Source: JASSUD01 sp031963005 (GTDB lineage: Bacteria > Pseudomonadota > Gammaproteobacteria > Burkholderiales > Burkholderiaceae). Taken from it: a stretch of 64,000 nt of DNA. Every line of letters starts with the position of its first letter. Position 1 is the stretch's first letter. Both the position numbers and the translations under genes were made by a program. The stretch is from positions 62,001 through 126,000 of the forward strand of contig JASSUL010000003.1 of NCBI GenBank assembly GCA_031963005.1, read 5' to 3'. Below the pieces are notes generated by a model. It did not search any database. It saw only the letters and a list, made by a program, of their open reading frames with translations, and was not told where the DNA came from. Shown here one piece after another: positions 8,635 to 16,733 of this stretch.

Positions 8635-9672
8635 CTATGCGCACATAGAGGCATCTACCAATGCGGCAAGGGTTTTAATAAATAACGGATCTGCATTTAA
8701 ACAAGCGATCCGGTGATAATATTGACCGCCTGCATCCAGAAACGTCGCACGCTCAAGCTCGCCTATTTCTTCAATCGTTTCCAGACAATCCGCGGTAAAA
8801 CCTGGGCAAAACACATCCACGCGATTGACCTTCGCTGCGCCTAATGCTTTTAGAACAGAAGTCAAATAAGGCTGCAGCCAAGCTGCGGGTCCGAAACGAG
8901 ACTGAAAGGTGAGTACACATTGCGCTTCTGTAAGTGCCAATGCCTCTCTCAGCAATGCTGCCGTAGTTTGGCAATGCAGCGCATAAGGATCTCCCCGCTC
9001 CACCATGCGCTGTGGCAAGCCATGAAAACTTAAAAGGAGCTTATCTCCCTGTGCGAAGTTGGGCATTCCATGCTGACTCCAATATCTGCGGATGTGTTGA
9101 GCCAATGCCTGAATGTATAGAGGATGATCTGCGTAATGCGCAATCGTTCGAATTTCAGGCGGCACACGGCGACTTTGCAAAACGGCCCACGCGGCATCCC
9201 ATGCGCTAGCAGTAGTGCTTGCGGCATATTGCGGATACATGGGCAGCAATAAGACCCGCTGCACACGCGCCTTCTCTAATGCGTCGAAACACGCCACAAA
9301 CGAAGGAGAGCCGTAACGCATCGCCTGTTGCACCATCACCGCCCTACCTTGTGCGTCAAAATAAGCTTGAAGCGCTTCAACTTGCTGCTGAGTATAAACC
9401 CGCAGTGGTGAACCTTCAGGCAGCCATACTGATGCGTATTTGCGCGCCGAAGCTCGCGCGCGCAAAGGGGCAATCAACAGACGCAAAAAAGGCTGCCAAA
9501 TGACGGAAGGAATTTCAACAACCCGTCGATCAGATAAAAATTCCACTAAATAGCGCCGCACAGCGCGCGGAGTGGGAGCCTCTGGCGTACCCAGGTTCAT
9601 CAGCACGACTCCTAGCAAGCCTTTCGTAAGCTTAGCAGCCGATTTAGAAGGTGCTCTAACACGAAATCGCAT
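8635..9672 (-). CDS. hemH: Ferrochelatase (protoheme ferro-lyase)
   Basis: The 345-residue ferrochelatase inserts Fe2+ into protoporphyrin IX, the last step of haem synthesis, at the inner face of the membrane. Recognisable segments are GVVLMNLGTPEAPT at the N-terminus, MRYGSPS, LLPMYPQYAASTTAS, and the catalytic LLSFHGLPQRMVERGDPY with its histidine. The C-terminal part has CPGFTADCLETIEEIG with the conserved glutamates. The length fits proteobacterial enzymes without a 2Fe-2S cluster tail. In Burkholderia hemH normally follows hrcA; here hrcA is 7 kb away on the opposite strand, so the cluster is rearranged. Retention of hemH implies endogenous haem production. Confidence 0.97.
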   Translation of the reverse strand: MRFRVRAPSKSAAKLTKGLLGVVLMNLGTPEAPTPRAVRRYLVEFLSDRRVVEIPSVIWQPFLRLLIAPLRARASARKYASVWLPEGSPLRVYTQQQVEALQAYFDAQGRAVMVQQAMRYGSPSFVACFDALEKARVQRVLLLPMYPQYAASTTASAWDAAWAVLQSRRVPPEIRTIAHYADHPLYIQALAQHIRRYWSQHGMPNFAQGDKLLLSFHGLPQRMVERGDPYALHCQTTAALLREALALTEAQCVLTFQSRFGPAAWLQPYLTSVLKALGAAKVNRVDVFCPGFTADCLETIEEIGELERATFLDAGGQYYHRIACLNADPLFIKTLAALVDASMCA

Positions 9673-9932
9673 GGTGTTTTTCTCTATTTTAAAAGCGGGT
9701 TTTTATCGCTTTTGCCGCGCTATCGGCCTTATAGCTTTTGGCTAATACGCAAACATCTTGCAAATTTGTCATCATTCCTTACACGCAAAAAAGATGGCCA
9801 TAGATAGCAATACCAGGCCCATAATATTTCTTGGCTATATTGATGCATATATTCATTATCAAAAGCCATTGATGGACCTATTTTTTGTTTTAACTATAAA
9901 ATTTTTAATCGAATAATAAAAAGGAGGCAAAA

Positions 9933-10868
9933 ATGAAAGTTTTCATCCTAAATGATCAACCTGAACATTATGAAGGGATTAAAACACTATTACGCCAAAT
10001 TGACCGGCACACCAGCTTTACACAAGCGACGAATTGGATACAGGTTGAACGCGCTTTGAAATTTGGTCTACCCGATTTACTTATTTTAGATTGGCATCTC
10101 AGTGGGATCGAGCCATGCGCTGTGACGGAGTTAATACGCACGTATCCTGGATTGCGAGTAGCTATTTTCACACAAGATCTGGTTGCATTAGACGTCATTA
10201 GCCTTTTGCGCGCTGGAATTTTGGGCATACTTCCCTGCAATCTCAACCCTCGCCACATCGTACGCGCGCTCGAACTCATTTTATGGGGCGGACAATATAT
10301 TCATCCTAGCGCTCTGCATGCGAGTCTGTCGAGCGACCTACAATCTACGGAAAATAGAACCAGCATGGCCGCCAAAAATCTGTCACGCCCTCCCTATGGG
10401 AGTAGTGTCAGAGGCATTTCGAGGCTCTCTCCACGCCAGCACGAGATCATGCGATTTCTGCATATGGGCAGCACCAATAAAATGGTAGCCCGCGCGCTCG
10501 ATATCAGCGAGGGGACCGTCAAAATCCATCTAGGGACTATCTATAAATTATTAGGTGCAACAAACCGTGCTTCGGCCGTAGCACTCTATAATAATTGGCA
10601 ATTTGAACGCAAGAAAGCGGAAGAAGACCACCCCCCCACGAATACAAACATAACAGAAAATAAACAGATCGCATGGAATACCTTCGGTAGGCAACACCAT
10701 AACCCCTCTGCAAAAACCTTCTCTCACGACCCGCTTGATGCCACCGCTAAAAATGATGGCAAGCAATATATCGCTGCGCAAAAGTTGCCTACTTATTCGT
10801 CAGATCTCCCCCCACCACCACTGATCAACACGGAGGATCCTGAAACAGAGGATACAAAAGGTTCATAG
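9933..10868 (+). CDS. LuxR-family response regulator with atypical receiver and C-terminal tail
   Basis: 311 residues. A receiver-like domain occupies about 1-120, with the phosphoacceptor candidate D53 in LLILDWHLSG and T80 in VAIFTQD. The acidic pair near the N-terminus is reduced to ND (N7-D8), and the conserved lysine of the 'LPK' motif is replaced (LPCN, C102), so normal phosphorylation chemistry is doubtful. A LuxR/GerE helix-turn-helix lies at about 165-222 (LSPRQHEIMRFL...ISEGTVKIHLGTIYKLL). The last ~90 residues are a hydrophilic, proline-ending tail not usual in NarL-type regulators. A strong AAAAAGGAGG precedes ATG 9933. No sensor kinase is adjacent, so it is an orphan. It could regulate host-interaction genes; the target cannot be read from the sequence. 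Confidence 0.88.
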   Translation: MKVFILNDQPEHYEGIKTLLRQIDRHTSFTQATNWIQVERALKFGLPDLLILDWHLSGIEPCAVTELIRTYPGLRVAIFTQDLVALDVISLLRAGILGILPCNLNPRHIVRALELILWGGQYIHPSALHASLSSDLQSTENRTSMAAKNLSRPPYGSSVRGISRLSPRQHEIMRFLHMGSTNKMVARALDISEGTVKIHLGTIYKLLGATNRASAVALYNNWQFERKKAEEDHPPTNTNITENKQIAWNTFGRQHHNPSAKTFSHDPLDATAKNDGKQYIAAQKLPTYSSDLPPPPLINTEDPETEDTKGS

Positions 10869-11355
10869 CGATGCTTTAATACACCAAAGCGCACATCAAA
10901 GCGGCAACTATTATTTGCCATGGTAGATCAAAAATCGGGGGGCATTTGTGAATAGACCTCTTTCGCAAACGCGTAGCAAGGAGGAACAACACCACTACCG
11001 AGTTGCGAAAGAGGTCTAATGAGTACAACGGAACTATAACACTCCTCCCTATTTTGATTTTTTTATCTACTTCAGGCAAATCTGTATCAGCTCAATATAT
11101 GCATTGCTTGGAATAGGATATGAAGTTGTATAGCAATGAGCCTGTCCCCTTTGCGTACTCTTACTATAAAAATAACTCTTTACGTCGTTTCTTCGCAAAC
11201 GATATGATTTATTCGCATTTTTGGCAATTCATATTTTGAAACCTAATTACAGTAGTATATAAATTCACTCTACTTTTATTTGAAATAAGCATTAATTATA
11301 AATGGATAACAATTATTTAATATAATTTATATAAACTCTACTTTTGGATACTATT
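10869..11355. other. Intergenic stretch with one palindromic element
   Basis: No credible coding sequence was found. It contains the 66-bp inverted-repeat element at 10953-11018, and its right part is AT-rich. The open frames across the inverted repeat are products of the palindrome. Confidence 0.5.
10953..11018. repeat. 66-bp MITE-like element with 16-bp perfect terminal inverted repeats
   Basis: TAGACCTCTTTCGCAA (10953-10968) is repeated exactly in inverse orientation at 11003-11018, around a 34-bp core that is not itself palindromic. Perfect inverted termini on a very short element flanked by TA are what a transposase-mobilised miniature element or collapsed IS would leave. No second copy was seen in the window. 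Confidence 0.6.
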
Positions 11356-11631
11356 ATGTCTTTCGATATATCGAGCATTTTACCAAAATCGGATGAACTT
11401 AAAAATTCTATAGGTGGCTCTTCTGATATTATGTCTTCTATTATGTCTCTTGTAGAGAAATTTCTTTCTTCTATAATGAACTCTGGAATATTAGGCGCTT
11501 TGACTGGAGGAGATATAACACCGGCTTCGGTAGGCAAAGGACCCCCTCCCGACTCCAAACCACCGGAGAATTACACACCACCTTCTGGTCACATGCCTGG
11601 TGGTAGCTATCGAGATCCAAAATTGTATTAA
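11356..11631 (+). CDS. Small hypothetical protein with Pro/Gly-rich tail
   Basis: 91 residues from ATG 11356 (a TTG at 11346 would only add four residues; GGA lies seven bases before the ATG). The N-terminal half is an amphipathic, Ser/Met/Ile-rich helical region (SSDIMSSIMSLVEKFLSSIM), which is followed by a glycine patch. The last 35 residues are rich in proline and tyrosine (GKGPPPDSKPPENYTPPSG). There is no signal peptide. A 14-bp hairpin overlaps and follows the stop codon, which argues for a genuine transcription unit. The polar helical head with a flexible tail is compatible with a small secreted protein. I do not recognise the family. Confidence 0.5.
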   Translation: MSFDISSILPKSDELKNSIGGSSDIMSSIMSLVEKFLSSIMNSGILGALTGGDITPASVGKGPPPDSKPPENYTPPSGHMPGGSYRDPKLY

Positions 11632-11659
11632 TCATTACTCAGAATTGAGTAATGATTAA
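11628..11659 (+). terminator. 14-bp perfect hairpin at the end of the small gene
   Basis: TTAATCATTACTCA (11628-11641) pairs with 11646-11659 across GAAT. It begins at the stop codon of the small upstream gene. There is no U-run, so it may stabilise the 3' end rather than terminate by itself. Confidence 0.5.
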
Positions 11660-11833
11660 AGCACCATAGCTCTATAAAAATAGAAAATATTGGCACAGTC
11701 TTAACTAAAAAACCTAAGTCATTTAAAATTAGAATTAGAATTAGCATGATCGAATATCATTTATCTTATCCCCAATTTTTTATATAGACTAAAATTTTGG
11801 GGATTGCTCTATTTCCGACTCAACCTCTCCTCT

Positions 11834-12508
11834 ATGACAAACACCCCGAACCGGTCTTTAACACAGCTTCTCGAACAGGGCACTCAAACACTGGGCCTAT
11901 CACTCAGCGAGCAGCAAACAGCGTGTTTACTCGATTTTCTGAATCTATTAGGGAAATGGTCAAAAACCTACAATTTGACCGCGATCCGCGATCCGTATGC
12001 GATGCTCACCCAGCATCTTTTAGACTCACTTGCCTTAACGCCACATCTAGTGAGCGCACATGGTCAGCAAGCACGGTTACTCGATACGGGAACAGGTGGA
12101 GGATTGCCCGGTATTCCACTGTCCATCGTGCTAGCTGATTATCACATCACGCTCAATGACATCGTGCAAAAAAAGATCGCCTTTTTAAGACAGGCAAAAT
12201 CGCTATTGGGCTTATCTAATATAGCGATAACGGCGGGCCGCGTTGAAACATTACGCATCGGCACAGATATACCCCAGCCATTCGACTGCATCGTCTCGCG
12301 CGCCTTCACCAGTTTGGCCGAATTCGCTGCCCGAACGCACTCTCTACTGGCCCCTGGAGGGTCCATCTGGGCTATGAAAGGCGTACTTCCAGAGGCAGAA
12401 ATTGAAGCGCTTCAAAAGCATATCCATATCGAACAGATTATTTCGCTGGAAGTCCCTTACCTCGAAGCACAGCGCCATCTTATTCAAATGAAAGTACGGT
12501 CTACCTAG
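11834..12508 (+). CDS. rsmG: 16S rRNA (guanine527-N7)-methyltransferase RsmG (GidB)
   Basis: A 224-residue Rossmann-fold methyltransferase that modifies G527 of 16S rRNA. The SAM-binding loop is LLDTGTGGGLPGIPLSI, followed by KKIAFLRQA and FDCIVSRAFTSLAEF, all typical of GidB. ATG 11834 (MTNTPNRS) is preferred over the upstream TTG 11804 because it gives the family's normal length. It is followed 156 bp later by parA. In most proteobacteria the order is mnmG-rsmG-parA-parB; here mnmG lies 23 kb away and no parB follows. Confidence 0.97.
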   Translation: MTNTPNRSLTQLLEQGTQTLGLSLSEQQTACLLDFLNLLGKWSKTYNLTAIRDPYAMLTQHLLDSLALTPHLVSAHGQQARLLDTGTGGGLPGIPLSIVLADYHITLNDIVQKKIAFLRQAKSLLGLSNIAITAGRVETLRIGTDIPQPFDCIVSRAFTSLAEFAARTHSLLAPGGSIWAMKGVLPEAEIEALQKHIHIEQIISLEVPYLEAQRHLIQMKVRST

Positions 12509-12664
12509 ATTGTAAAATCTGTTGAATAATCCAAAGCGGCATCGTTTCGAGAAAAGCAATTCCTTATAGGCTAAACGCGCTATTGTGTTAACTTGCCGTC
12601 CATTCATTACTAATTATCATCTGCTTAACGCATACCTATCGATTTACCCCATGGGCTCTACTGT

Positions 12665-13435
12665 ATGACAGCAAAAATTTTTTGTATTACCAATCAGAAA
12701 GGGGGCGTCGGTAAAACTACCACCACGACCAATTTAGCCGCTGCATTGGCAACACAAAAACAGCGCGTTCTCCTTGTTGACCTCGACCCACAGGGTAATG
12801 CCACGATGGGCAGTGGAATAGATAAGGCCAGCTCCAGCTTAACGCTCTATGAAGTACTTATGGGGGAGGCAGAGGTCGCACAAGCTCGCGTTGCATGCGC
12901 TGCAAACTACGATGTATTGCCTGCAAATCGAGAACTCGCAGGAGCAGATATTGAATTAGTGCAGGTAGAACAGCGTGAAAAGCAATTAAAAAAAGCACTG
13001 ACTAAAGTAGTCGAAGACTATGATTTTATTCTGATCGATTGCCCACCAGCACTGTCTCTACTGACCTTAAATGCACTATGCGCAGCGCAAGGCGTCATCA
13101 TTCCGATGCAGTGCGAATATTTTGCTTTGGAGGGATTGTCTGACCTGGTCAATACGATCAAACATATCCATGCGCATCTGAATCGCTCTTTAAAGACTAT
13201 TGGATTATTACGCGTGATGTACGATCCGCGTGTCACTTTGCAGCAACAAGTGTCTGAGCAGTTAAAAACCCATTTCGGCGAGAAAGTGTTTAATACGGTG
13301 ATACCGCGTAATGTGCGTTTAGCCGAAGCCCCTAGCCATGGTCTACCAGGCATCCTGTACGACCGCAATTCCCGAGGAGCAAAAGCTTATATTGCGTTTG
13401 GTAAGGAAGTTATTGAGCGTATAGATTCCCTATAA
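12665..13435 (+). CDS. parA: Chromosome-partitioning ATPase ParA (Soj)
   Basis: 256-residue ParA/MinD-type ATPase of the chromosomal Soj class, which segregates the origin together with ParB bound at parS. The deviant Walker A is KGGVGKTTTT near residues 11-20, the A' motif is LLVDLDPQGNATMGSG, and Walker B is FILIDCPPALSLLTLNAL. It lacks the N-terminal helix-turn-helix of plasmid ParA proteins. It lies downstream of rsmG as usual, but no parB follows; recN converges from the other strand. ParB must be elsewhere or lost. Confidence 0.97.
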   Translation: MTAKIFCITNQKGGVGKTTTTTNLAAALATQKQRVLLVDLDPQGNATMGSGIDKASSSLTLYEVLMGEAEVAQARVACAANYDVLPANRELAGADIELVQVEQREKQLKKALTKVVEDYDFILIDCPPALSLLTLNALCAAQGVIIPMQCEYFALEGLSDLVNTIKHIHAHLNRSLKTIGLLRVMYDPRVTLQQQVSEQLKTHFGEKVFNTVIPRNVRLAEAPSHGLPGILYDRNSRGAKAYIAFGKEVIERIDSL

Positions 13436-13452
13436 GAACTTGCCATGGCGGG

Positions 13453-13484
13453 CATGTTGGGGTTCCTTCGTCACCCCAACCTAC
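13453..13484. repeat. Solo core of the palindromic repeat, overlapping the recN stop
   Basis: GTTGGGGT (13456-13463) pairs with ACCCCAAC (13473-13480) around TCCTTCGTC. The bases CATGTTGGGG and ACCCCAACCTAC recur in the long palindromic elements at 45559, 52320 and 55934, so this is a short fragment of that family. The recN stop codon (minus strand TAG) is the TAG of the repeat's 'GTAGGTTGGGG' arm. It lies between convergent parA and recN and could act as a bidirectional terminator. Confidence 0.6.
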
Positions 13485-15307
13485 TGTTGTGCTGCAGCGA
13501 TTAGCATCTCTTTGGCATGTTCTCGCGTTTTTATCGTTAAATTTGCTCCTCCTAACATCCGAGCCATTTCTTCTACCCGAGCATCAAATTCAAGAGGGGC
13601 TATGCAGCTTATAGTGCGCCCTTTGGAATCTATGGTTTTGTTCACGCAAAAATGGTGCTGTGCATGAGCAGCTACTTGAGGAAGGTGGGTTACGCATAAA
13701 ACCTGATGTGCTTTGGCGAGTGTGCGTAATAATTTGCCCACGGCTTCTGCGGCTGCACCGCCTACTCCACTATCTACCTCATCAAAAATGAGCGTAGGCA
13801 TAGCGTTGGTTGCACTAGATACTACGGCCAACGCTAAAGCAATACGCGCCAATTCTCCGCCGGAAGCAACTTGCGCTACAGGGCGTAATGCGCCATCTTC
13901 ATGGCTAGTAAGCCGAAACTCAATGCGTTCATTACCGTGTGCGCTGCCTTGCAGATCGTATTGGCTATGAGACGCATCCGACGCTTCTTGCACAGAATCC
14001 TCTTCTGCACCGCCCGCATCTACTTGGGCAAGGTTATCAAGCCTCTTAGGCGCATCAGGACGCTCCTCTTGCGTCAATGGAATAAGCGCAACCTCAAAGC
14101 GCCCCCCTGCCATTGATAAAGTTTGCATATGGGCGGTTACTGCTTCACTAAAAATCGGTGCTGCGGCTGCACGCGCCTGCGATAAACGCGTAGCACAGTC
14201 TTGATAATATTCCTTCGCCTGCCGTTGTGCAGCGAGTAATGCGCTTGTATCAGCGGCGGCTTCTAAGGCAGTTAAACGCTCGTGTATATCGATATGCTCA
14301 TCAAACACCGCTTCAGGCGCAATGCGTAATTTGCGTGCGACGGTAAAAAAGGCATCTAACCTGGCCTCGACTTCGGAGACCTCATCAGGATGTACATCAA
14401 AAGTTTGCGTGTAATGCAAAAGGGAATGCGCAGCCTCCTGCAGGCCAATTTCTGCAGGCTCAAGTGCCGTCAAAATATCGGCTAAGCGGGGGTCCAGCTC
14501 CGCCAGATAACTTACCGCAGACAGTATGCTACCCACCCGTGTAATAACCCCTTCCTCATCATCCGATAAGGTGCTCAATGCTTCATGCGCCCCTTGCACT
14601 AACTTGACCCCTTGACTCAGCATGCGCTGCTTGGCGCTCAATGCTTCCCATTCCCCTTGTGCAGGGGCCAGTTTCTCTAATTCGGTCAAGCGCCACATCA
14701 GCGCTTCCTGTGCCTCTTCGATTTTTTGTGCTTGTTGGTGTGCCGCTAATACTGCTTCGACTGCATCACGCCAGCGCTGCCAAGCATGAGCAACTTCGGT
14801 AGTCAGCTCCTCTAACCCCGATTGCAGATCAAAAATGGTACGTTGCGCCGGTGCGCGCAAAATTTGTTGATGCGCGTGCTGCGCATGTAAATTGACGAGT
14901 TGCTCTCCCAGTTCGCGCAACTGCTGTAATGTGACAGGTATCGCATTGATAAAAGCGCGTGAGCGTCCATTGGATTCAATGACGCGGCGCAGCAACACCG
15001 TAAAATGCTGCGCACTTCCTTCCGATGCAGAGGGAGATTCTGTGTCTTCTTCAATGGCTAAATCATGCTGTGTTAACCAATTTTGTACCTGCGCAGAGAT
15101 ATCCCATTGTGCAGAAATATCCGCTCGCGGCTGACCTTCGCGAACCATCGCCGCATCTGCACGCGCACCCAGCAATAGGGAAAGGGCATCGAGCAAAATC
15201 GATTTTCCTGCTCCGGTTTCCCCTGAAAAAACAGTAAAACCGTTTTCAAAATCCATCTCAAGCGCAGCAACAATCACAAAATCTCGGATCGACAAATGGC
15301 TAAGCAT
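13481..15307 (-). CDS. recN: DNA repair ATPase RecN
   Basis: 608-residue SMC-like ATPase involved in recombinational repair of double-strand breaks. The N-terminal Walker A is GETGAGKSILLDALSLLLG (about 28-46). A central coiled-coil region follows. The C-terminal ABC signature is VASGGELARIALAL, with Walker B TLIFDEVDSGVGG and the switch histidine region CVTHLPQVAAHA. It is somewhat longer than usual (about 555) because of acidic insertions near 65-95 and around 'APKRLDNLAQVDAGGAEEDS'. A good ribosome site (GGAAGG, seven bases before ATG 15307) supports the start. It is downstream of nadK, separated by an intrinsic terminator and a 150-bp repeat. Confidence 0.97.
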   Translation of the reverse strand: MLSHLSIRDFVIVAALEMDFENGFTVFSGETGAGKSILLDALSLLLGARADAAMVREGQPRADISAQWDISAQVQNWLTQHDLAIEEDTESPSASEGSAQHFTVLLRRVIESNGRSRAFINAIPVTLQQLRELGEQLVNLHAQHAHQQILRAPAQRTIFDLQSGLEELTTEVAHAWQRWRDAVEAVLAAHQQAQKIEEAQEALMWRLTELEKLAPAQGEWEALSAKQRMLSQGVKLVQGAHEALSTLSDDEEGVITRVGSILSAVSYLAELDPRLADILTALEPAEIGLQEAAHSLLHYTQTFDVHPDEVSEVEARLDAFFTVARKLRIAPEAVFDEHIDIHERLTALEAAADTSALLAAQRQAKEYYQDCATRLSQARAAAAPIFSEAVTAHMQTLSMAGGRFEVALIPLTQEERPDAPKRLDNLAQVDAGGAEEDSVQEASDASHSQYDLQGSAHGNERIEFRLTSHEDGALRPVAQVASGGELARIALALAVVSSATNAMPTLIFDEVDSGVGGAAAEAVGKLLRTLAKAHQVLCVTHLPQVAAHAQHHFCVNKTIDSKGRTISCIAPLEFDARVEEMARMLGGANLTIKTREHAKEMLIAAAQQ

Positions 15308-15320
15308 AAAAAGCCTTCCA

Positions 15321-15350
15321 GAGAAAAAAGTTACCGTTTAAAACGGTAAC
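15321..15350 (-). terminator. Rho-independent terminator of nadK
   Basis: The near-perfect palindrome GTTACCGTTT/AAACGGTAAC (15330-15350) is followed on the minus strand by CTTTTTTCTC. It lies between the nadK stop and the recN start, so recN is probably transcribed separately. Confidence 0.75.
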
Positions 15351-15361
15351 AATGCAAGATG

Positions 15362-15511
15362 TTAGGGTGTGTCTACAATTGTTCAAAAGGGCCCATATTT
15401 GGGGGAGCAGGAGCGCAGGGACCGGAGCTGTACTTTTTTGTACAGCGAGGATCCCGAGCACCACACGACCCCGAAGATGGGTTCTTTTGGGCAATTGTAG
15501 ACATGCTCTAA
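15362..15511. repeat. 150-bp palindromic element with ~35-bp terminal inverted repeats
   Basis: The left end TTAGGGTGTGTCTACAATTG and the inverse of the right end TTAGAGCATGTCTACAATTG match at 17 of 20 positions, and the match continues through CAAAAG..CCCAT. An inner arm pairs GAGCTGTAC with GTACAGC around TTTTTT (about 15425-15444). The nadK stop codon TAG falls inside the right terminal repeat. The structure suggests a miniature inverted-repeat element or a large structured 3' end. Confidence 0.65.
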
Positions 15512-16425
15512 GTAGAAGAGGATGCTGTACGCAATAAAGTATCATCATGCCAACACAGTTTCTTGCGTAACGTCGCATAATAACTATGGCCAATAGGATG
15601 TAAAAAAGGCAGCGTAAAATCCGAACGACGCACTTTAATCGTGTCTCCCAGCTGCAAGGCGGTAAAAGACTGCATATCAAAATTCACATTCACTTCTTGC
15701 CCATTTGAGATTTGGATCGCAATCTCTACACTATCAGGCAGTACAATCGGACGGTTAGACAGGGCATGAGGTGCAATAGGAACCAATACCATCCCTGCTA
15801 ATTCTGGATGCAAAATAGGTCCCTGAACGGACAATGCGTACGCCGTAGAGCCTGTTGGCGTAGCCACGATTAATCCATCTGAGCGCTGGTTATACATAAA
15901 ACGGCCATCGACTTCGACACGGAGCTCAATCATGCCGGAAACACCACTACGATTCACCACCACATCATTCAGCGCCAAAGCACGATAGATTGAACGGCCC
16001 TCCCGAATAATATCGGCTTCTAGTAAGCTACGCGCTTCCCATTCATACGTGCCAGAGAGCATTTCTAAGATCACGGCTTGCATATCAGAAAGAGGGATAT
16101 CCGTCATAAAACCGAGTTTACCCGCATGCACGCCAATCAACGGCACACCATAATGCGCAAGCTCTCGACCAGCAGCCAGCATCGTGCCATCCCCGCCCAG
16201 CACAATGGCTACATCGGCTTGACCTCCAATTTCATTTAATGTGAGCACATCATAGGGCGCCTTTAGAGCCATCATGCCTAAGTCCTGCGCGCTTTTTTGT
16301 TCAAGCACAACTTGAAACCCCGCAGCGATAATGCTTGCAGCAAGCTGCATCAACACCGTTCTTAGATCTGGTTCACCTTTTCGTACAATGAGTGCAACCG
16401 TTTTAAATACTATAGAGGCAGACAT
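15508..16425 (-). CDS. nadK: NAD kinase
   Basis: 305-residue ATP-NAD kinase making NADP+ from NAD+ in the cytoplasm. The conserved LGGDGTMLAAGRELAHYGVPLIGVHAGKLGF region (split here by about residues 75-105), the DGLIVATPTGSTAYALS nucleotide-binding motif and PIAPHALSNRPIVL are all present. It is divergent from hrcA, as in Burkholderia. The stop codon lies within the terminal repeat of the 150-bp palindromic element, so the last residues (about SSST) may have been changed by that insertion. Confidence 0.97.
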   Translation of the reverse strand: MSASIVFKTVALIVRKGEPDLRTVLMQLAASIIAAGFQVVLEQKSAQDLGMMALKAPYDVLTLNEIGGQADVAIVLGGDGTMLAAGRELAHYGVPLIGVHAGKLGFMTDIPLSDMQAVILEMLSGTYEWEARSLLEADIIREGRSIYRALALNDVVVNRSGVSGMIELRVEVDGRFMYNQRSDGLIVATPTGSTAYALSVQGPILHPELAGMVLVPIAPHALSNRPIVLPDSVEIAIQISNGQEVNVNFDMQSFTALQLGDTIKVRRSDFTLPFLHPIGHSYYATLRKKLCWHDDTLLRTASSST

Positions 16426-16733
16426 AGAAGAGACACGCTATCTGATAAAACACAATAATAGGTAGGCCATCGCACACGAGTCAAAAATCGGTGCGCTATA
16501 TCGAGAATCTCTCGTATAGTGACCTAAAACTTGCTTAAAAAAATTATTTTCTACACCCTTATTATTTTCTGAACGGGCCAGGATGTATTATGCATGCTTA
16601 CAAGTAGATTTAAAAAACATCGTCAAATATCATAAAAGATAAGCATACAAGGTTGGAAACGCATGCGTTTGGCATGATTTCTCAAACTCCATCATAGCCT
16701 CTCCTGATTCTTCGTTTTTCGCTGTAACCCATT
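16426..16733. other. nadK-hrcA divergent promoter region
   Basis: A 308-bp gap between divergent genes. I looked for the CIRCE operator (TTAGCACTC-N9-GAGTGCTAA) and did not find it. No strong promoter can be assigned by eye. Confidence 0.4.

Noticed and set aside
10876..11079. 67-codon minus-strand frame with a hydrophobic stretch
   Set aside because: It crosses the 66-bp inverted-repeat element, which explains the composition; no ribosome site.
16426..16733. CIRCE operator upstream of hrcA
   Set aside because: No TTAGCACTC/GAGTGCTAA pair is present in the gap.
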